10,472 bases of DNA from Myxococcales bacterium. GTDB taxonomy: Bacteria > Myxococcota > Bradymonadia > UBA7976 > UBA1532. The stretch's first letter is position 1, and every line of letters starts with the position of its first letter. The stretch is taken from assembly GCA_020430675.1 (NCBI GenBank), contig JAGQJJ010000079.1, forward strand, positions 1 to 10,472, written 5' to 3'. The translations under genes and the position numbers were made by a program. Below the pieces are notes generated by a model, which ran no database searches, had not been told where the DNA came from, and saw only the letters and a program-made list of their open reading frames with translations. This document shows positions 6,211 through 10,472 of the stretch, piece by piece.

Positions 6211-6248
6211 GTGAACAAAAGCGCGAACGTGGTTATGCTGACCGGCCA
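6211..6248 (+). promoter_or_regulatory. Candidate promoter for a near-leaderless oligopeptidase A transcript
   Basis: TATGCT (6234-6239) is a good -10 box only eight bases before the ATG at 6248, which puts the transcription start at about 6246. A weak -35 (GTGAAC, 6211-6216) lies 17 bases further upstream. The bases directly before the ATG are ACCGGCC, with no Shine-Dalgarno sequence, which agrees with leaderless translation. The rest of the 131-base divergent gap (6117-6247) shows no other clear element. Confidence 0.42.
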
Positions 6249-8290
6249 TGAGCAAAGCCAATTCCGCCAATCCTCTCCTCGGGCTCGCCCATCCTCTGCC
6301 ATTTGATGCCATCGTGCCGGCGCATATCGAGCCGGCCATCGATGCGCTGCTGACCGACGCCGCGGAGCGCCTCGCCGCGATCGGTCAGGCCAACGGGCCA
6401 CCCGATTATCAGGCCACCTTCGGCGCGCTCGATGACGCAACGACCGCGCTTGAAGAGGCGATGGGCATCGTGGTGCACCTCGAAGGGCTGATGAGCACGC
6501 CCGGGCTGCGCGAGGCCTACAACGCCGTGCAGCCGAAGGTGAGCGCGTTCTATTCGGCGATTCCGCACGATCCGGCGCTGTGGAAGGCGCTGCGAGCGTT
6601 TGCCGAGTCGAAGGCCGCCGGTGGACTTGCGCCGGTGCACGCGCGTTTTGTCGAGCGCACGGTCGACGAGTTCCGCCGCCACGGCGCCGATCTGGACGCG
6701 GAGGCCAAGGCGCGCTTGCAGGCCATCGACGTTGAGCTGTCGACGCTGACCACACGCTTCGCCCAGAACGTGGCTGACAGTACCGATGCCTTCGAGTGGA
6801 CGACCGAAGACGAGGCGCAGCTCGCCGGCCTGCCCGAGAGCGTGGTCGCCGCCGCGCGCGACGACGCCATGGCGCGCGGGCAGAAAGGCTGGCGCTTCAC
6901 GTTGCAGGCGCCGAGCCTCACGCCGCTTCTGACCTATCTCGACGACGGCGCGGTCCGCGAGCGCTTCTACCGCGCCTATAACACCCGCGGCGTCGAAGCC
7001 GAGCGCGACAACCGGCCGCTGATCGATCGCATCCTGGCGCTGCGCCAGGAGAAGGCGCGCCTGCTCGGGTACGCCGACTTCGCTGACCTGATGCTCGAGT
7101 CGCGCATGGTCAGGACCGGCGACGCCGCGTGGCAGTTTGTCGATGCGTTGCGCGCGCGCAGCGAGCCGTTCTTTCGCGCCGAGCACGCCGAGCTTGAAGC
7201 CTTCCGCCGCGAGCTGGAGGGCGCCGACGCGCCGAAGATCATGCCGTGGGATCTGAGCTACTACGCCGAGAAGATGCGCAAGGCGCGGTACGACCTGGAC
7301 GAAGAGGCCCGGCGGCCCTACTTCGCGGTCGAGCAGGTGCTCAGCGGCCTCTTCGAGATCGTGCATCGGCTCTATGGCGTGACGGTGCGGGCGCTGGCCG
7401 ATGTGCCGGTCTGGCATGACGACGTGCGGGTCTACGCGCTCGACGACGCCGATGGCACGCGGCTCGGGGTGTTCTATACCGACCTGTTCCCGCGGCCCGG
7501 CAAGCGCGGCGGGGCGTGGATGCGCTCGATGACCACCGGCGCGCCGGCGGCGGGCACGCCGCATATCGGGGCCATCTGCGGCAACCTGACCCCGCCTTCG
7601 GGCGGCAAGCCGGCGCTGCTGCGGCACCACGAGGTCGAGACGATCTTCCACGAGTTCGGCCACCTGCTGCACCACCTGCTCAGCAACGTGCCGGTGCGCG
7701 GCCTGGCCGGCACCAACGTGGCCTGGGACTTTGTCGAGCTGCCCTCGCAGATCATGGAGAACTGGTGCTTCGAGCGCGAAGGCCTCGACCTGTTCGCCCG
7801 GCATTTTGAGACCGGCGAACCGCTGCCCGCCGCGCTGTTCGAGCGCATGCAGGCCGCGCGCACCTTCCGCGGCGGCTACGCGATGATGCGGCAGCTCGGC
7901 TTTGCTACCGTCGATCTGGCGCTGCATCGCGGCTATGACCCGAAGCGCGACGGCGATGTGTTGAGCTTTGCGCTGGGGCTGGCGCGCCTGTTCAACCCGA
8001 CGCCGCTGCCCGATGACTACGCGATGATCGCCTCGTTCGCGCATCTGTTCGCGCATCCGGTGGGCTACGCGGCGGCCTATTACTCGTACAAATGGGCCGA
8101 GGTGCTCGACGCCGACGCTTTCACCCGGTTTGCCGCCGAGGGGCTGTTCTCGCGCAAGGTGGGCCTCGATTTCCGACGGAACATCCTCGAAGCGGGCGAC
8201 AGCCGCGACCCGATGGCGCTGTATACTGCGTTCATGGGCCGCGAGCCCGACCAGACCGCGCTGCTCGTGCGGGCTGGCCTCGCGGCCTGA
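6248..8290 (+). CDS. prlC: Oligopeptidase A (M3 family zinc metallopeptidase)
   Basis: A 680-residue complete member of the M3 (thimet/oligopeptidase A) family, which cleaves short peptides in the cytoplasm, including degraded signal peptides. The zinc site is HEFGH (468-472), with H468 and H472 as ligands and E469 as the catalytic base. The third ligand is E497 in WDFVELPSQ, 29 residues after H468 as in thimet oligopeptidase. N-terminal LLGLAHPLPFDAI and C-terminal GYAAAYYSYKWAEVLDADAF are typical of bacterial PrlC, and length is normal for the family. There is no signal peptide. It is the first gene of a plus-strand pair: the next start is 25 bases after its stop. ATG at 6248 is taken as the start although it has no ribosome-binding site, because the family N-terminus begins there and a -10 box directly precedes it. 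Confidence 0.96.
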   Translation: MSKANSANPLLGLAHPLPFDAIVPAHIEPAIDALLTDAAERLAAIGQANGPPDYQATFGALDDATTALEEAMGIVVHLEGLMSTPGLREAYNAVQPKVSAFYSAIPHDPALWKALRAFAESKAAGGLAPVHARFVERTVDEFRRHGADLDAEAKARLQAIDVELSTLTTRFAQNVADSTDAFEWTTEDEAQLAGLPESVVAAARDDAMARGQKGWRFTLQAPSLTPLLTYLDDGAVRERFYRAYNTRGVEAERDNRPLIDRILALRQEKARLLGYADFADLMLESRMVRTGDAAWQFVDALRARSEPFFRAEHAELEAFRRELEGADAPKIMPWDLSYYAEKMRKARYDLDEEARRPYFAVEQVLSGLFEIVHRLYGVTVRALADVPVWHDDVRVYALDDADGTRLGVFYTDLFPRPGKRGGAWMRSMTTGAPAAGTPHIGAICGNLTPPSGGKPALLRHHEVETIFHEFGHLLHHLLSNVPVRGLAGTNVAWDFVELPSQIMENWCFEREGLDLFARHFETGEPLPAALFERMQAARTFRGGYAMMRQLGFATVDLALHRGYDPKRDGDVLSFALGLARLFNPTPLPDDYAMIASFAHLFAHPVGYAAAYYSYKWAEVLDADAFTRFAAEGLFSRKVGLDFRRNILEAGDSRDPMALYTAFMGREPDQTALLVRAGLAA

Positions 8291-8315
8291 ACCGGCGCCC
8301 CGGGGGAGAGACGAC

Positions 8316-8834
8316 GTGCAGACCCTCGACGTCCCGCAGGCCAATGACCTCGACACGGTGCGCGCCGTGGTGCACGCCGCGTGGCGCGGCGCCGGCAACC
8401 TCGACGCCATCGCTGACTTCACCGGCTTCTCGCGCCGGCACACCCATTATCGGGCCCACGCGGCGCGCATTTTGGGGCTGCTGCGCGTCGAAGAGGACGA
8501 GGTCTTCCTCACCCCGCTCGGCGAGCGGCTGGTGGGCACCGATCCGCATACCGACAAGGAGCGCATGGTGCTCGGGCAGGCGGTCGAGCAGAGCCCGGTG
8601 ATGCAGGTGCTGGCGCCCGACCTGCTCGGCCGCGAGCCGCCGTCGATCGATGATCTGGCCGAGCGCTTGTTTCAAGAGTGCAAGCTGAGCACGACCACCG
8701 CGCGGCGGCGCGCCAACGGCCTGTTGGCCTGGCGGCGGCGGGTCTTGGGGCATGCGCTCAAAGGCTGGCCCGAGCCCGCGCCCGCCGAGCCGGCCAAGCC
8801 GAAGACCAAAGGCGAGCAGCTCTCGCTATTTTGA
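8316..8834 (+). CDS. Small double-helix-turn-helix protein with C-terminal beta-clamp-binding motif
   Basis: A 172-residue cytoplasmic protein. Residues ~10-75 resemble a winged helix: NLDAIADFTGFSRRHTHYRA reads as a helix-turn-helix, followed by ARILGLL and a short hairpin ending FLTPLGERL. Residues ~108-147 look like a second helix-turn-helix (IDDLAERLF, then TTTARRRANGLLAWRRRVL). This order resembles the DUF7226-type domain that I recall from restriction-system and orphan DNA-binding proteins; I am not certain of that family. A Pro/Lys-rich linker (151-166) leads to GEQLSLF. The last five residues, QLSLF (168-172), fit the consensus QL(S/D)LF by which proteins bind the replication sliding clamp DnaN. 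GTG at 8316 has a GGGGGAGAG ribosome-binding site about six bases upstream. It follows oligopeptidase A by 25 bases and is probably cotranscribed. Tethering to the replication fork is an inference from the motif. Confidence 0.8.
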   Translation: MQTLDVPQANDLDTVRAVVHAAWRGAGNLDAIADFTGFSRRHTHYRAHAARILGLLRVEEDEVFLTPLGERLVGTDPHTDKERMVLGQAVEQSPVMQVLAPDLLGREPPSIDDLAERLFQECKLSTTTARRRANGLLAWRRRVLGHALKGWPEPAPAEPAKPKTKGEQLSLF

Positions 8835-8845
8835 CCATCTGGTCA
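8832..8845. repeat. Inverted repeat made by two convergent stop codons
   Basis: TGACCA (8832-8837) and TGGTCA (8840-8845) are perfect complements around TC. The outer three bases on each side are the stop codons of the plus-strand gene ending at 8834 and the minus-strand gene ending at 8843. Only eight bases separate the two genes. The loop is too short for a good RNA hairpin, and no other terminator is visible here. Confidence 0.4.
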
Positions 8846-10472
8846 CTGATTGCCGGCGTGCAGGCGTTCGCGCAGCGGGCAGGCCAACTCCAGCGCGATC
8901 GGCGGCCTTGAGGCGAAGCCGGTCGGCGGCGGCAGCGCGGCGCCGGTAAGCCAAGCGGCCAGATCCAGCTCGCACCGGCGCTCGGGCGACGTGGCCTGGG
9001 CCAGCAGATCGGCGGCCGGGTGTTTGCCTGCGGCGACGTCGAGCAACGCGCGATGCCAGGGCGGGCCCACCTCGGCGGCCAGCGCGCCCGCCGGCAGCCC
9101 GGCGCGGCGGGCGACCACCAGCCGCAGCAATTGATACAGGCCGGTCTCGCCCGAGTTGGCCCGCTCCATCGCCCGGTCGAGGTCGGCCGCGGCCGCCGCG
9201 AAGTCGCCCATCGCGGCATGGAAGTGAATCGCGCGCTCGGCATAGACCTCGGCGTCGCCGGGCCGGGTGCTCAGCGGCGCGTCGATGGCCTCGCGCGCCG
9301 CGTCGACCTTGCCCTCGCGCAACAAGAGCCGCGCTCGCTGGGCCTGGAGTTGCGACAGGTCGGGGTCGAGCAGCAGGGCTTCGTTCAGATCGGCCATCGC
9401 CGCGTCCAGGTCGCCCCGCTCCTCGTGGAGCCGGGCGCGCTGCTGAAAGGTGATGGGGTGGCGCGAGTCGACGTCGATCGCCCGGTCGTAGCGTTGAATC
9501 GCCTGGTCCAGATCGCCGGCCGCCTGCCAGTACAGGCCGTCGATCGCGAGCGTCTGGCGCTCGTTCGGGGCCTCGGCGAAGACCGCGTCGAGATCGGCGC
9601 GCGCGGCGGGGAAGTTGTTGGCGTACCAACGCGTCCACGCCCGGCTGCTCAGCGCCGCCCGCCGCAGCGCGCGGGCGTCCTTGGCCGCCGGGCCCTCGCC
9701 TTCGGCCAGTGCGATCAGTCGGTCGAGGGTCGCAGTCGAGCCGGCGAGGTCATTGAGATGGCGCTGCACCGTGGCGCGATTGAGCAGGGATTTGGCGAAC
9801 TGCGGGTCGATCGCCAGCGCGCGATCGAAGTCGGCCAGCGCCCGCGCATACTGCTTGTTGCGCCGCCACGCGATGCCCCGGTTGTTGAGCGCCCGCAGGT
9901 TGTTGGCGTCGAGCCGCAGGGCCTCGTCGTAGGCGGCGATGCCCTCGCGCAGCCGTCCTTTTTCGATCAGGGCGACGCCAAAATTGACCCAGGCGTCCGG
10001 GTCGTCGGGGTTCTCGGGCGGCATCGGCGGCAGCATCTGATAGGCCAGCACGGTCTGTTGGGCGATGTAGCCATTGGAGCCGGGCACCATGCGCGCGGCC
10101 ATCACGGCTGGCTCGGCGGCCGGGTCGCCGATGACGGCCAGCGCGCGGATGATGGCGATGATGACGTTGGCGTCGGGCTCGACCCCGTCCCTCAGCCGCT
10201 GCGTCAACGCCGGCACCGCGCGACGGCTGCCCATCGTGCCCAGCGCGGTGGCGGCGAGGCGGCGCATGGCCACGTCGTCGTCGGCGAGCAGGCCGATCAT
10301 GCGCTGCTCGACCAGGGACTCGCGCAAGGCGGTCAAGCGGGCGGCGTACAGCTCGACCCAGCCGGCGCGGCGCTGCGCGCGCGCTTCGGCGACGATCGCG
10401 TCGGCGGCGGCGGCGACGTTGGCGAGCCGCGCCTGCTCGGCGGCGGCGGCGGCGTCGGCCTCGCGCCGGGCC
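8843..10472 (-). CDS. HEAT/TPR repeat protein (partial, 5' end beyond right edge)
   Basis: The minus-strand frame ending in TGA at 8845-8843 is open to the last base, so the true start lies outside the window; an in-frame TTG at 10336 is only internal. In protein order the visible part has an Ala/Glu/Arg-rich coiled-coil-like stretch (about 10472-10380). HEAT-type repeats follow (about 10310-10080: DDDVAMRRLAATALGTMG, then NVIIAIIRALAVIGDPAAE). A long series of TPRs comes next (about 9990-9200), clearest in DAWVNFGVALIEKGRLREGI, ALNNRGIAWRRNKQYARALA and TFQQRARLHEERGDLDAAMA. A less regular C-terminal domain ends the protein. Both repeat types are protein-binding scaffolds. In related bacteria such tails often follow a Ser/Thr kinase or other signalling domain, but nothing here shows that. 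Its stop is eight bases from that of the preceding convergent gene. Confidence 0.85.
   Translation of the reverse strand, partial: ARREADAAAAAEQARLANVAAAADAIVAEARAQRRAGWVELYAARLTALRESLVEQRMIGLLADDDVAMRRLAATALGTMGSRRAVPALTQRLRDGVEPDANVIIAIIRALAVIGDPAAEPAVMAARMVPGSNGYIAQQTVLAYQMLPPMPPENPDDPDAWVNFGVALIEKGRLREGIAAYDEALRLDANNLRALNNRGIAWRRNKQYARALADFDRALAIDPQFAKSLLNRATVQRHLNDLAGSTATLDRLIALAEGEGPAAKDARALRRAALSSRAWTRWYANNFPAARADLDAVFAEAPNERQTLAIDGLYWQAAGDLDQAIQRYDRAIDVDSRHPITFQQRARLHEERGDLDAAMADLNEALLLDPDLSQLQAQRARLLLREGKVDAAREAIDAPLSTRPGDAEVYAERAIHFHAAMGDFAAAAADLDRAMERANSGETGLYQLLRLVVARRAGLPAGALAAEVGPPWHRALLDVAAGKHPAADLLAQATSPERRCELDLAAWLTGAALPPPTGFASRPPIALELACPLRERLHAGNQ

Noticed and set aside
6233..8443. 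Minus-strand open frame of 736 codons opposite oligopeptidase A
   Set aside because: It is a long antisense frame caused by high third-position GC; the plus strand encodes a complete M3 peptidase.
8826..9638. Second minus-strand frame within the TPR gene
   Set aside because: It is out of frame with clear TPR units and has a low-complexity Arg/Gly-rich translation.

Overview
The window is high-GC DNA (roughly two thirds or more G+C by eye) and gene-dense, with short intergenic gaps and no tRNA, rRNA, CRISPR array or insertion sequence that I can see. The gene content fits a member of the former Deltaproteobacteria, most likely Myxococcota or a Bradymonadia-like lineage: a PilZ-like/J-domain protein, a duplicated DUF507 protein, Era followed by a Der start, a bacterial glycerol-1-phosphate dehydrogenase homologue and HEAT/TPR proteins. 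That placement is an inference from gene content. No marker gene here settles it.

Layout. Bases 1-488 (minus) hold the N-terminal membrane domain of an ABC exporter that runs off the left edge. It is divergent from, and overlaps by 19 bases, a PilZ-like/J-domain protein (470-1396, plus). On the minus strand follow a two-copy DUF507 protein (1425-1943) and a diacylglycerol-kinase-family lipid kinase (2026-3078). A 216-base divergent control region with two inverted repeats and a good promoter leads to era (3295-4227, plus). A four-base start/stop overlap joins era to an odd ORF (4224-5132): its first ~33 residues are the N-terminus of the GTPase Der, and the rest is the C-terminal two thirds of a glycerol-1-phosphate dehydrogenase. 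RNase HIII (5211-6116, minus) converges on it, and a long two-tier hairpin fills exactly the gap between the two stop codons. Oligopeptidase A (6248-8290) and a small double-helix-turn-helix protein ending in a DnaN-clamp-binding motif (8316-8834) form a plus-strand pair. A large HEAT/TPR protein (8843 to beyond the right edge, minus) closes the window.

How it fits together. Most genes are housekeeping: ribosome assembly (Era), RNA/DNA hybrid removal (RNase HIII), peptide turnover (oligopeptidase A) and lipid phosphorylation. The anomaly is the Der/G1PDH chimera. In many relatives era is followed by a full der. Here der breaks off after the P-loop and resumes in an unrelated dehydrogenase lacking its NAD-binding half, which looks like a deletion between two neighbouring genes (or an assembly join). 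Other points worth checking are the clamp-binding small protein, two candidate leaderless promoters, a 20-base palindrome upstream of era, and the hairpin that abuts two stop codons.
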